DNA from: Hyphomonadaceae bacterium UBA1849
Lineage (GTDB): Bacteria; Pseudomonadota; Alphaproteobacteria; Caulobacterales; Hyphomonadaceae
DNA: 64,000 nt
NCBI GenBank assembly: GCA_002338565.1
Contig: DDIN01000006.1
Location: forward strand, 166,525-230,524
Reading direction: 5' to 3'
Each line of letters starts with the position of its first letter. The first letter of the stretch is position 1. Below the pieces are notes generated by a model. The model saw only the letters and a program-made list of their open reading frames with translations, had not been told where the DNA came from and made no database searches. This document shows positions 15,970 through 26,423 of this stretch, piece after piece. A program made the position numbers and the translations under genes.

Positions 15970-17373
15970 GTGTCTGAACAATTTTTCAAAGAAATGAAAG
16001 AGAAAGACGTAGAGTACGTTGATCTGCGCTTCACAGACGTTCGTGGTAAGCTGCAGCACGTGACTTTCACGGCTGATGCTGTTGACGAAGCGATGTTCGA
16101 AGACGGCACAATGTTTGACGGCTCATCCATTGCTGGCTGGAAAGCCATCAACGAGTCCGACATGGTTCTGATGCCAGACGCATCTACAGCGAAGATCGAC
16201 CCGTTCTTCCAGCAGACCACTATGACTGTCAAATGTGACATTCTGAACCCAGGCACGATGGACGCTTACAACCGCGATCCACGTATGACTGCGAAAAAAG
16301 CAGAAGCCTACCTGAAATCTACAGGTATCGGCGACACCGCTTTCTTCGGTCCAGAGCCTGAATTCTTCGTATTCGACGACGTCAAATGGTCCGTTCAGCC
16401 GCACAAAACCGGCTATCAGTTCGACTCTACAGAGCTGCCAGTGAACACGGACAAAGACTACGAAATGGGCAATATGGGTCACCGCCCAGGTCCTAAAGGT
16501 GGTTACTTCCCAGTTCCGCCAGTCGATTCCGAACAGGACATGCGTTCCGAGATGCTTTCAGTGATGAAAGAACTCGGCATGAAGCCAGAGAAACAGCACC
16601 ACGAAGTTGCACCTGCCCAGCACGAACTCGGCATGGTTTTCGGAACGCTTCTCGAAATGGCTGACCGCGTTCAGGACTACAAATATGTAGTGCACAACGT
16701 CGCTGCGTCTTACGGCAAATCAGCGACCTTCATGCCTAAGCCAATGTATCTCGACAACGGTTCCGGCATGCACGTTCACCAGTCTATCTGGAAAGACGGC
16801 GGACCAACATTCGCAGGCGATGGCTATGCAGGCCTGTCTGAAACATGCCTTTACTACATTGGCGGCGTCATCAAGCACGCGAAAGCACTGAACGCTCTGA
16901 CAAACCCACTGACCAACTCTTACAAGCGTCTGGTCCCAGGTTTCGAAGCACCAGTTATGCTCGCTTACTCCGCGCGTAACCGTTCCGCGTCTATCCGTAT
17001 TCCTTACGGTTCTTCACCAAAAGCTAAGCGTATCGAGACACGTTTCCCTGATCCAGGTGCAAACCCTTACCTCGCATTCGCTGCTCTGCTCATGGCTGGC
17101 CTCGACGGCATCCAGAACCAGATCCACCCTGGCGACGCTATGGACAAAGACCTCTACGATCTTCCAGCGGAAGAAGCGAAGTCTATCCCACAGGTTTGCG
17201 GATCCCTGCGTGAAGCTCTCGACTCTCTGTCTGCTGACCGTGACTTCCTCAAAGCTGGCGGCGTATTTGACGACGATCAGATCGACGCATACATCGACCT
17301 TAAAATGGAAGAAGTTATGGCATTCGAAATGCACCCTCACCCGGTCGAATTCGAAATGTACTACAAAGTTTAA
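15970..17373 (+). CDS. glnA: Glutamine synthetase type I
   Basis: Makes glutamine from glutamate, ammonia and ATP. At 467 residues it is a standard GSI. It has the active-site motifs DGSSIAGW (51-57 region), GPEPEFFVFD, HEVAPAQHELG and NGSGMHVHQS. Y396 in DKDLYDLPAEE matches the adenylylation tyrosine, so it should be GlnE-regulated. I chose GTG at 15970 because GGAGGG lies 5-10 bases upstream; an in-frame TTG at 15958 lies just before that ribosome-binding site. Codon use is strongly biased, as expected for an abundant enzyme. Confidence 0.97.
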   Translation: MSEQFFKEMKEKDVEYVDLRFTDVRGKLQHVTFTADAVDEAMFEDGTMFDGSSIAGWKAINESDMVLMPDASTAKIDPFFQQTTMTVKCDILNPGTMDAYNRDPRMTAKKAEAYLKSTGIGDTAFFGPEPEFFVFDDVKWSVQPHKTGYQFDSTELPVNTDKDYEMGNMGHRPGPKGGYFPVPPVDSEQDMRSEMLSVMKELGMKPEKQHHEVAPAQHELGMVFGTLLEMADRVQDYKYVVHNVAASYGKSATFMPKPMYLDNGSGMHVHQSIWKDGGPTFAGDGYAGLSETCLYYIGGVIKHAKALNALTNPLTNSYKRLVPGFEAPVMLAYSARNRSASIRIPYGSSPKAKRIETRFPDPGANPYLAFAALLMAGLDGIQNQIHPGDAMDKDLYDLPAEEAKSIPQVCGSLREALDSLSADRDFLKAGGVFDDDQIDAYIDLKMEEVMAFEMHPHPVEFEMYYKV

Positions 17374-17408
17374 TATCGGCAGTTTCTTCCGATATTTCGC
17401 TAGAACAG

Positions 17409-17446
17409 CCGCCGGCATCGCAAGATGTCGGCGGTTTGCTTTTTAT
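17409..17446 (+). terminator. glnA intrinsic terminator
   Basis: CCGCCGGCATC (17409-17419), loop GCAA, GATGTCGGCGG (17424-17434) with one G-T pair, then TTTGCTTTTTA. A textbook stem-loop plus T-run 36 bases after the glnA stop. Confidence 0.88.
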
Positions 17447-17485
17447 TGGTAACTCCGTGCGACACTGCGTCGAACGGAGTTCCAT

Positions 17486-18196
17486 ATGCGCTTTTCAACA
17501 TTCATCCTTGCTCTGGTGACAACCACGCTACCGGCGGCGGCGTCTGAAAGCATGACGCCTTCAGAGGCGCTCGCTTGCCGTGTTCTAGATGATCGCCCCG
17601 ACTGGATGGACATTATGGAACACACGCAGACGCGCTGGGGGCTGAGTGTTGAAGCACAGCTCGCACTATTTGCTGAGGAATGGCAGCTGGAGGCGGATAA
17701 ACTGCCGTCACGTTGGCGCCCTGAGTGGACCATACTTGACCGCAATGAACCGGGTATTCCTGCCGGTTACCTTGATGCTACCTGGAACCGTTATGTACAC
17801 GAATCTGGCAACCGCGGCGCATCCACACGAAGCATGCACGATGTATCAGATTTCATGGGCTGGTACTTCGCGTCTTCATCCGAATTTGTGAACATTCTTC
17901 CCGGGGATGCTTCAGCTTTCTACATCGCGTGGCGCAGAGGACCGGAATATCTCCGTTCCGGAGCGTGGCGCTCAAACACCGGGCTCATCTATCGATCCCA
18001 GACCTTTGCTGAAAATGCCGCCCAGATTTCTGAAGGATTGCAAACATGCTCTGCTGCAGCCGAGTTGGCATCAGCAACAGCAGACAGCGCTGGTGATCAA
18101 TCCTTAATATCACGCGTCGGCACAGCCATGCGCCCCTGGTCCTGGCAATACCGCAGAACTGCCGGTGGACAGCGCGTAAGAGACCTCGCCGACTAG
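17486..18196 (+). CDS. Secreted transglycosylase-like protein (possible SLT domain family)
   Basis: A 236-residue protein with a clear signal peptide (cleavage near AAAS-ES at residue 20). The central part, including YLDATWNRYVHESGNRGAS, SDFMGWYFAS and ASAFYIAWRRGPEY, resembles the lysozyme-like transglycosylase SLT domain found in small secreted proteins of alphaproteobacteria (I think the SLT_4 type). The E in HESG would be a candidate catalytic acid. The match is from memory of motif order, not an alignment, so the function is tentative. Its TAG stop overlaps the opposite gene's TAG in the sequence CTAG. Confidence 0.6.
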   Translation: MRFSTFILALVTTTLPAAASESMTPSEALACRVLDDRPDWMDIMEHTQTRWGLSVEAQLALFAEEWQLEADKLPSRWRPEWTILDRNEPGIPAGYLDATWNRYVHESGNRGASTRSMHDVSDFMGWYFASSSEFVNILPGDASAFYIAWRRGPEYLRSGAWRSNTGLIYRSQTFAENAAQISEGLQTCSAAAELASATADSAGDQSLISRVGTAMRPWSWQYRRTAGGQRVRDLAD

Positions 18197-19488
18197 CGCT
18201 GACGCGTCGCCCTCAGAGACTTTCGAAATGATCTCAGTGCGGACAAAAGCCCGACTACCGCATCACTCTTCAAACCTTCGGACAAGCCTGCCATCTGCAT
18301 TGAATGCCACGCGATCAATGCTTCAAAGTAGACGTCTCGGATAAATCCATAGCGAGAATCAAAGCCGAAACGGCCTCCAGAAACAAAACCTTCCGGCATC
18401 ACGTCATCAATTACGTCCACGTCCCCGGACAGAAGTTTCTCCGGTAGTTTGCCATCCAGACACATGGGGCGTCCAAAGCCGACCATATCCGCGACACCGT
18501 GCGAAATGATGCGCTCTGCATCCATCCGCCGTCTCACCCCTCCCGTCACCAGAACCGGCATACGCGCGACAGCTTTCACTGCTTTAGAGAAGCCACCAAA
18601 ATAGGCCCCGGTCTCATTATAGCCGGATGCAAGCCTACCATCTGCTCCATAAAAATCAGGCTGCATCAGCCCGAACATTTGGGGTTGAACCCGACTTCCT
18701 CCAGAAATCTCTGTTAAGTCGACACCAGCACCGTTCATCCACTCGACCACGCCAAGGCAGTCATCAAAGCTGAAACCATCCTCCATGAAGTCACTAGCGT
18801 TCAATTTAACGCTGATCGCAAAGTTATCGGGCAGCCTTGCTCGAAGCTCACCAATAATCTCAAGCAGTACCCTTGCTCTGTTATGAAGAGATCCGCCCCA
18901 GTCATCGGTGCGCCTATTCAGCCGTGGTGACAAAAACTGGGAAATCAGGTGACCGTGACCACACTGAATTTGGACACCGTCGAACCCGGTGTCAGACGCC
19001 ATTTCTGCTGCAGCAACGAATTGAGCTACAATGGACGTAATCTCGTCTTTCGTAAGCGCCCTGCAGGGCGCGCTTTTAAAAGCGCCAGTTCCTGGTGTTC
19101 CGCGTCGGCGCAAACTAGGAGCAACCGGACGCTCGCATCCTTGTTTTGAAGCGAGCGCGCCTGCATGCGAGAGCTGCATCAAAACAGCACTTCCCGATGA
19201 CTTTCCCGCTTCCGCAATAGCTTGCAAACGAGATCGGCCCAGCGTTGAAAGCTTGCCGTTCAGAACCACATTTCCCGGCGCCTCGATGTAACGAGGATCA
19301 ACCATCACATTTCCGGTTATGATGAGGCCCGCGCCGCCTTCGCCCCACCGTCGATACAGCGCAATCATGTTGTCCGAGGGCACGCCAACTGAATCTGCCA
19401 TGAACTCGGAGAGAGCCGCCTTGGCGATACGATTTGGCAGCACCAATCCACAGGGAAGTGTCAAAGCGTGCCCCAGAGGCGTTGTCAT
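18193..19488 (-). CDS. NADH:flavin oxidoreductase, old yellow enzyme family
   Basis: A 431-residue FMN-dependent alpha/beta-barrel oxidoreductase of the OYE class. Diagnostic motifs are MQLSHAGALAS, then FDGVQIQCGHGHLISQFLSP with the usual histidine pair (HGH), NRRTDDWGGS and LVTGGVRR with GFGRPM for FMN phosphate binding. It has the short single-domain form without the C-terminal NADPH and iron-sulfur domains of 2,4-dienoyl-CoA reductase. The substrate is unknown; such enzymes reduce activated C=C bonds. It is divergent from parE with only 59 bases between starts. Confidence 0.87.
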   Translation of the reverse strand: MTTPLGHALTLPCGLVLPNRIAKAALSEFMADSVGVPSDNMIALYRRWGEGGAGLIITGNVMVDPRYIEAPGNVVLNGKLSTLGRSRLQAIAEAGKSSGSAVLMQLSHAGALASKQGCERPVAPSLRRRGTPGTGAFKSAPCRALTKDEITSIVAQFVAAAEMASDTGFDGVQIQCGHGHLISQFLSPRLNRRTDDWGGSLHNRARVLLEIIGELRARLPDNFAISVKLNASDFMEDGFSFDDCLGVVEWMNGAGVDLTEISGGSRVQPQMFGLMQPDFYGADGRLASGYNETGAYFGGFSKAVKAVARMPVLVTGGVRRRMDAERIISHGVADMVGFGRPMCLDGKLPEKLLSGDVDVIDDVMPEGFVSGGRFGFDSRYGFIRDVYFEALIAWHSMQMAGLSEGLKSDAVVGLLSALRSFRKSLRATRQR

Positions 19489-19547
19489 CGAGCTTTCCTC
19501 GGGCGAATAAATGTCGTTCTGCGCGCCGACTCAGTTATGGTTATCAC

Positions 19548-21521
19548 ATGTCAACGTCTTCTAATCCCGATCGTCAGGAAACTGAAACCTACTCCGCAAA
19601 GGACATCGAAGTCCTTGAGGGTCTTGAGCCGGTTCGCCGTCGCCCGGGTATGTATATTGGTGGCACGGATGAACGTGCTCTGCACCACCTATTCGCCGAA
19701 GTGCTCGATAACTCCATGGACGAAGCCGTTGCAGGGCATGCGAACTGGATTGACGTGTCGCTTGGCACAGATGGTTTTCTGATCGTGTCCGATAACGGCC
19801 GCGGTATTCCCGTCGACCCGCATCCTAAAATGCCGGATAAGTCGGCCCTAGAAGTCATTATGACGACGCTGCATGCCGGCGGTAAATTCTCATCCAAAGC
19901 ATATGAGACTGCTGGTGGTTTGCACGGTGTCGGCATCTCGGTTGTGAACGCGCTTTCCGAACGCGTAGAAGTCGAAGTTGCGCGCAACAAGACCCTCTAT
20001 AAACAATCGTTCGAACGTGGGCACTCGACCGGACCACTTCAGAACGCCGGACCAATGCCGAACCGACGCGGTACGACTGTACGCTTTAAACCGGACCCGG
20101 AGATTTTCGGCGAAAACTGCGCATTCAAGCCGAAACGCCTTTATCAGATGGCCAAATCCAAAGCCTATCTGCAAAGCGGCGTCGAAATCCGTTGGCATTG
20201 TGCGCCAGAACTTCTACCTGCTGACGGCTCAGTGCCTGCAGAAAGCGTTCTACACTATCCAAATGGTCTCGCTGACCAGCTTTCAGAATGGCTGAAAGAT
20301 AAGTCCACCATCACTGAAAACCCGTTCACCGGCAGTGTCGATGCCGGCAAATCCGGAAAGGTCGAGTGGGCCCTCTTCTGGACCGGCCGCGGTTTCGGCG
20401 ACCATGACAGCCAGATCCGGTCTTTCTGTAACACTATCCCGACACCCGAGGGCGGCACGCATGAGGCTGGCCTTCGCTCCGCGCTCACAAAAGGCCTTCG
20501 CGCTTATGGCGAACTCAAAGGCCATAAGAAAATGAGCCAGGTGACGGCGGAAGACGTGCTTGGCACAACCGGCACCCTGCTCTCAGTATTTGTTCCAAAC
20601 CCCGAGTTTCAGGGTCAGACAAAAGACAAGCTTTCCACCACGGCTGCGTTTCGTCTCGTAGAGAATGCGGTACGTGACCGTTTCGACCACTGGCTCGCAG
20701 CATCGCCGAAAGAAGCCGACAAGCTTTTGGAATGGGTCGTGGCGCAATCTGACGACCGGCTGAAACGACGCAAAGAAAAAGAAGTCTCCCGCCAGTCTGC
20801 CACGCGCAAGCTGCGACTGCCTGGTAAGCTTGCAGACTGTTCAAGCAATTCACCTGAAGGCACAGAGATATTTCTCGTAGAGGGTGACTCGGCTGGTGGT
20901 TCAGCGAAACAGGCTCGCAATCGCGCGACACAGGCGATTCTGCCTTTGCGTGGTAAGATCCTCAACGTCGCAAACGCCAGCGCCGATAAATTGTCGAAGA
21001 ACCAGGAGCTGTCTGATCTCGCGCTCGCGCTGGGCTGCGGCCTGGGGAAAAAGTTTGATCTCAGTGCACTTCGCTATGAACGCGTTATTATCATGACCGA
21101 CGCGGACGTGGACGGTGCCCATATTGCGGCCCTTCTCATCACGTTCTTCTATCGCATGATGCCCGAACTCGTTCACTCCGGCCGCCTCTTCCTTGCCATG
21201 CCCCCTCTCTATCGTCTGACGAGTGGAGGAAAAACCGTCTATGCGATGGACGACGCCCATAAGGATGAAATCCTCGCCAGCACATTCAAAAACAAGAAAG
21301 TCGATCTGGGACGTTTCAAAGGACTTGGTGAGATGATGCCTGCGCAGCTCAAAGAAACGACCATGAATCCAGCAACACGCACACTCGCACGTGTCGTGAT
21401 TCCAGAGCATACAGAGATCGCACCAGACGATCTTGTCGAAACACTGATGGGCCGGAAAGCCGAACTCAGATTCCAGTTTATTCAGGAAAATGCGCAGTTC
21501 GTAGAAGAACTCGACATCTGA
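19548..21521 (+). CDS. parE: DNA topoisomerase IV subunit B
   Basis: ATPase subunit of topoisomerase IV, which unlinks daughter chromosomes. The 657-residue protein contains the GHKL ATPase motifs (LDNSMDEAV, SDNGRGIPVD, GGLHGVGISVVNALS), the transducer domain, and the TOPRIM motifs EGDSAGGSAKQARNR and MTDADVDGAHIA. The phrase PLRGKILNVANASADKLSKN, the length and the compact C-terminus indicate ParE, not GyrB. The frame is open upstream to 19434, but the family start is the ATG at 19548 (MSTSSNPDRQE). Confidence 0.94.
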   Translation: MSTSSNPDRQETETYSAKDIEVLEGLEPVRRRPGMYIGGTDERALHHLFAEVLDNSMDEAVAGHANWIDVSLGTDGFLIVSDNGRGIPVDPHPKMPDKSALEVIMTTLHAGGKFSSKAYETAGGLHGVGISVVNALSERVEVEVARNKTLYKQSFERGHSTGPLQNAGPMPNRRGTTVRFKPDPEIFGENCAFKPKRLYQMAKSKAYLQSGVEIRWHCAPELLPADGSVPAESVLHYPNGLADQLSEWLKDKSTITENPFTGSVDAGKSGKVEWALFWTGRGFGDHDSQIRSFCNTIPTPEGGTHEAGLRSALTKGLRAYGELKGHKKMSQVTAEDVLGTTGTLLSVFVPNPEFQGQTKDKLSTTAAFRLVENAVRDRFDHWLAASPKEADKLLEWVVAQSDDRLKRRKEKEVSRQSATRKLRLPGKLADCSSNSPEGTEIFLVEGDSAGGSAKQARNRATQAILPLRGKILNVANASADKLSKNQELSDLALALGCGLGKKFDLSALRYERVIIMTDADVDGAHIAALLITFFYRMMPELVHSGRLFLAMPPLYRLTSGGKTVYAMDDAHKDEILASTFKNKKVDLGRFKGLGEMMPAQLKETTMNPATRTLARVVIPEHTEIAPDDLVETLMGRKAELRFQFIQENAQFVEELDI

Positions 21522-21568
21522 TTTACCAGAAAATCTCAGTCGCTATGCTAAGGAACCAGTCGTTTTAT

Positions 21569-21596
21569 TTGACTTTAACGACTTGGCGGGTATTTT
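21569..21596 (+). promoter_or_regulatory. Sigma-70-type promoter for the DEAD-box helicase gene
   Basis: TTGACT (21569-21574), a 16-base spacer and TATTTT (21591-21596). It would give a leader of about 60 bases before the helicase ATG at 21664, containing a hairpin at 21604-21633 (GATGGG/CCCATC outer, CATT/AATG inner). Confidence 0.55.
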
Positions 21597-21663
21597 GCGC
21601 GCAGATGGGCAACATTGATAATGTATACCCATCACAATAATCACAAAGGAATTTATTTACCCG

Positions 21664-23079
<1,416 letters not shown>

Positions 23080-23097
23080 ATCTGATAGCTTTTTCAA

Positions 23098-23126
23098 GTG
23101 GGAGGCCTGTAAGCTTCCCACAGGCC
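23098..23126 (+). other. Overlapping inverted repeats after the helicase gene
   Basis: GGCCTGT (23104-23110) pairs with ACAGGCC (23120-23126), and GTGGGA (23098-23103) pairs with TCCCAC (23116-23121). The two right arms overlap by two bases, so the pairings compete or form an H-type pseudoknot. No T-run follows. It may be a terminator with no U-tract for the helicase mRNA, or a leader element of the next gene. Confidence 0.4.
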
Positions 23127-23244
23127 CAACCGGCTAAATCTTAAGAAAATTCGATGCGTTTAGATGAAAAAGCTGACGCTGTTTTTCTTTGCCTTTACCT
23201 TTTTATGTTTGATTACGTCATCGTTGCTAGAACGGGACGCGATT

Positions 23245-24297
23245 ATGAAAATTGGTGAACTCACCGGCGATAAAGGTCGTACGACAGGCCATCAGGCAGT
23301 TGATGGCGTGATTGATCACGAACTCTCCGCGTCTCCACAAAACTATGAGCTATGGCTGCACTACCAGAATGACTGGACGCCAGGCCTGCGCAACGAGATT
23401 GAATCTTACATCTCCGACACGGGGCATCTGGACGAACAGCAGACTGAGATTCTCTACGACAAATACTTCAATTCCAGCCGTTTCAGCGCTCACGTTGCAC
23501 AAACAGGCGCAAAGCTTGCGAGCGAGCTAACAGCGGCGCTTCAAGCCCTGAATCAGGCGGGACATCGTACCGAAGAATTCTCCGGTCATCTTGATGATGC
23601 CGCTGAGAAGCTCGAGCAATCCAGCCTGTCTCCGGACAAGATTCTCGAAATCGTTTCCAAACTGTCGTCTGCGACCCAGCAGATGTCTGAACAGAATGCC
23701 GAGCTCACAAAGAAGCTTGAAGAATCGTCTTCAGAAATCAGCGATCTGCGTGAACACCTACAGACAATCCGCACTGAGGCTCTCACGGATGCGCTTACCG
23801 GCGTCGCAAACCGCAAACAGTTTGACAATATGCTGCGCTTCCGTACCCATGAGGCGCGCAACCTTGGTTACCCGCTCACGCTTGCGATATGCGACATCGA
23901 CCACTTCAAATCATTCAACGACACATGGGGCCACCAGACAGGCGATCAGGTCATTCGCTTCGTCGCTGCAACGCTTGAGCGTCTTGCGCTGAAAGATCAC
24001 CTTGTAGCGCGCTATGGTGGTGAGGAATTCGCTATCATTATGCCTCGCGTGACTGCTGAAGAAGCCTGCGGCATTCTCGAACGCATGCGCAAAGCAATCG
24101 AAGTGAAGAAGCTGAAACGCAAATCTACAGGCGACTCGCTTGGAAACGTCACCATGTCGTTCGGTGCAGCCGAACTCATTGACGAAGACTCCTGCTCAAC
24201 CCTCATCCGCCGCTCGGATGAGCAGCTCTACGCCGCAAAACGTGCCGGCCGTAATCAGGTGAGCGTTGAACTCCAGAAAGAAACACGCGCCGCATAG
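23245..24297 (+). CDS. Diguanylate cyclase (GGDEF domain)
   Basis: Makes the second messenger c-di-GMP from two GTP. The C-terminal GGDEF domain has DALTGVANRKQFD, DIDHFKSFND (metal site) and an intact active site RYGGEEFAIIMP. No RxxD inhibitory site is evident just upstream of it. The N-terminal half is helical (PQNYELWLHYQND, resembling the DgcB-type N-terminus) followed by a predicted coiled coil that should drive dimerisation. I chose ATG 23245 (MKIGELTGD). An upstream ATG at 23164 would add a 27-residue hydrophobic segment, but those codons are unlike the gene (TTA, TTG, CTA, TGT), so a membrane anchor is doubtful. Confidence 0.88.
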   Translation: MKIGELTGDKGRTTGHQAVDGVIDHELSASPQNYELWLHYQNDWTPGLRNEIESYISDTGHLDEQQTEILYDKYFNSSRFSAHVAQTGAKLASELTAALQALNQAGHRTEEFSGHLDDAAEKLEQSSLSPDKILEIVSKLSSATQQMSEQNAELTKKLEESSSEISDLREHLQTIRTEALTDALTGVANRKQFDNMLRFRTHEARNLGYPLTLAICDIDHFKSFNDTWGHQTGDQVIRFVAATLERLALKDHLVARYGGEEFAIIMPRVTAEEACGILERMRKAIEVKKLKRKSTGDSLGNVTMSFGAAELIDEDSCSTLIRRSDEQLYAAKRAGRNQVSVELQKETRAA

Positions 24298-24338
24298 ACC
24301 GGCGCTGAACCACCGGCATTCTGCGCTCGCCCCATTGT

Positions 24339-24354
24339 AAGTGAACAATCACTT
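24339..24354. promoter_or_regulatory. Candidate operator of the TetR-family regulator
   Basis: AAGTGA-ACAA-TCACTT is a perfect 6-base inverted repeat with a 4-base centre, 47 bases before the TetR start. TetR regulators commonly bind such palindromes in their own promoters, so autoregulation of the tetR-plsC pair is likely but unproven. Confidence 0.5.
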
Positions 24355-24400
24355 GCATAAAGCGAATATCCGTGCTACCTGGATCAGCATGGAGATTACT

Positions 24401-24994
24401 ATGCCCACTCAGACAAGAACAAGAAACGCCAAGCCCAAAATCGAACGTGCAGCCATCGAGCTCTTCATTTCTGACGGGATTGATGCAGCAACGACACGGC
24501 AGATTGCCGAACGCGCCGGGGTTTCCGAAGGGGCACTATATCGCCACTATAAGGGCAAAGAAGAGCTAGCTGAAGCACTCTTCATGCAGCTTCACGACCG
24601 TTTGTCGCGCCTGCTTATCGAGGCCGCGCTAGCGGGAAACGACCTCAAGAGCCGCGTCGGTGCCATTGTGGGCGCGTATTGCGAACTTGCTGACGAGGAT
24701 TGGGAATACTGCTGTTATCACCTCCTCTTCCTGAATCGCTTCATCAAGAATGACGTCCGCCGAGAAGATGACCCTGTATCTCTTACAGAAGCCATGATCG
24801 CTGATCTGATGGAGAACGGACACATTCCAAAGGGCGATCCCGAAATCCTCTCCGCAATGTGCCTAGGCGTCATTACTCAGGCAGGTCAGAACAAGCTCTA
24901 TAATCGTCTGAAGGGTCCGTTTTCTCAATATAAAGACGATATGGCCGCTGCGATCATGGCTATCCTTAAGTATCGCCTGAGCGATTTCGACTAA
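24401..24994 (+). CDS. TetR/AcrR-family transcriptional regulator
   Basis: A 197-residue one-component regulator. The N-terminal helix-turn-helix is complete (AAIELFISDGIDAATTRQIAERAGVSEGALYRHYKGKEEL). The C-terminal ligand domain has no recognisable signature, so the inducer is unknown; lipid or acyl-CoA is a reasonable guess because the gene is fused by an overlapping TAATG to a PlsC-type acyltransferase gene. The start is ATG 24401, with GGAG 6 bases upstream; the frame is open to 24341 but that region holds the palindromic operator. Confidence 0.93.
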   Translation: MPTQTRTRNAKPKIERAAIELFISDGIDAATTRQIAERAGVSEGALYRHYKGKEELAEALFMQLHDRLSRLLIEAALAGNDLKSRVGAIVGAYCELADEDWEYCCYHLLFLNRFIKNDVRREDDPVSLTEAMIADLMENGHIPKGDPEILSAMCLGVITQAGQNKLYNRLKGPFSQYKDDMAAAIMAILKYRLSDFD

Positions 24995-25785
24995 TGCGCT
25001 CCTTCATGTTCTCCGTAGCATACTGGATGTTTTCTATCCTGTATGTGCTGGTGACCCTGCCCGCTTTAATACTGCCGGGCGATAAAGTCGTCCGTGCGCT
25101 TATACTCTCTTACGTAAAGAGCATGCGCTGGAGCCTCCGGGTCTTTGCCGGCGTAAGCCATGAAATTCGCGGGCGCGAAAACCTTCCAGACGGTCCATTT
25201 GTCATCGCGGCGAAGCACCAGAGCTGGGGCGATGGTTACCTGATTTATCCGGAAATCGAAAACATTGCTTTCGTCACGGGCGATCACCTTGAGAAATTTC
25301 CGTTCGTAGGAAAAATCCTGCAGAAGCTTGGCGCGATTGTTATCGACACTTGTAGCGGCGGTGAACGCAAAGCTGCATCCCTTGCAGAGGGACTTGAGCG
25401 CATCCGTGAAGATGGTCGCAGAGTTCTGATTTATCCGGAAGGACACCTCGCTCCGGTCGACTATCATTTCAGATATAAAGCCGGTGTCTGGCATATGGCG
25501 AATGGGATGAAAGTGCCTGTCGTTCCCGTCGCAACGAATATCGGCCTCTATTGGAGCCAGGAAGACCACCAAAAGAATCCTGGCACCGCAATAGTGGAGT
25601 TTTTACCGCCGATGGAGGCAGGTGAGAATAAAAGCGCCTTTATGTCCGAACTAACTCACACCATTGAAAGAGCGACCGCCAGACTGGTAGCAGAGGGACG
25701 ACATACCGCCGTCAAACCAACAGTTTTGTTACCCGATCCGGCGAACGGTGAACTCGCTAATCCGGTGTCCGGACACGCGTCCTGA
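24994..25785 (+). CDS. plsC: 1-acyl-sn-glycerol-3-phosphate acyltransferase (PlsC family)
   Basis: Adds the second acyl chain to lysophosphatidic acid, or acts on a related lysolipid. An N-terminal membrane helix (about residues 3-28) precedes the acyltransferase motifs: HQSWGD (HX4D catalytic box, near residue 72), GAIVIDT, and IYPEGH near residue 148 in place of the usual FPEGTR. Co-translation with the TetR gene suggests regulated expression, perhaps in response to membrane state. As the genome may hold another PlsC, this one could serve a specialised lipid. Confidence 0.86.
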   Translation: MRSFMFSVAYWMFSILYVLVTLPALILPGDKVVRALILSYVKSMRWSLRVFAGVSHEIRGRENLPDGPFVIAAKHQSWGDGYLIYPEIENIAFVTGDHLEKFPFVGKILQKLGAIVIDTCSGGERKAASLAEGLERIREDGRRVLIYPEGHLAPVDYHFRYKAGVWHMANGMKVPVVPVATNIGLYWSQEDHQKNPGTAIVEFLPPMEAGENKSAFMSELTHTIERATARLVAEGRHTAVKPTVLLPDPANGELANPVSGHAS

Positions 25786-25898
25786 CACCACAAAGCCAAA
25801 CCATTACCGATTTTCAATATTTTAATAGTGGTAATCATAAAATCCTTATTGTATATCGATGCGCATTAAGTCTTGTATCGAAATTGAGGAAACACCCC

Positions 25899-26423
25899 AT
25901 GATTAAATCTACTATTGCCAGCATCGCGATGGTCTCCATTGCAGGCACATTGTCAGCTACCGCTACCGCAGAAGACTGGGATATGCGCGCATTTGCAGGA
26001 GGCGAAGCCTCTGAAGATCTGGAAGCAGCAAACAACTGGACACTCGCAGCAATCAGCGAGCAGGGACCAGGACTCGTTTTTGTCTGTACCGTAGGAAATG
26101 GAATGCGAGCCGTACTGGCTTACGACCCGGACGAAGACCTCGTCGATCAGGCTGTATTCAGCCGTGGCTTCACATCTCAGAAAACGGGCAATCTCACTGT
26201 CGGCGACCAAACTATAGAAGATCGCTGGTCTCATCGTCGACGTGCTTCCACGCTGACAACCGATGACCTATCAACCATCGTGACCATGCTTAACGGAGTC
26301 AACCACAACGAAGAGATCGTCTTGGACTTCAACCAAATGGAGCCGATGTCGCTTACCTTCCCTGAAACAAGCGACGCGTTTTCAACATTCGTCCAGAGCT
26401 GTCCAACAACAGGTCGCGGATAA
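25899..26423 (+). CDS. Secreted protein of unknown function
   Basis: This 174-residue protein has a clear Sec signal peptide (MIKSTIASIAMVSIAGTLSA, cleavage near ATA-ED). I do not recognise the mature domain. It is acidic, has two cysteines (in LVFVCTVGNG and VQSCPTTG) that could form a disulfide, and reads like a small beta-rich periplasmic protein. The start is ATG 25899, with GAGGAAA upstream. It stands alone between plsC and the convergent suf operon. Its stop codon lies inside a 22-base palindrome. Confidence 0.75.
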   Translation: MIKSTIASIAMVSIAGTLSATATAEDWDMRAFAGGEASEDLEAANNWTLAAISEQGPGLVFVCTVGNGMRAVLAYDPDEDLVDQAVFSRGFTSQKTGNLTVGDQTIEDRWSHRRRASTLTTDDLSTIVTMLNGVNHNEEIVLDFNQMEPMSLTFPETSDAFSTFVQSCPTTGRG

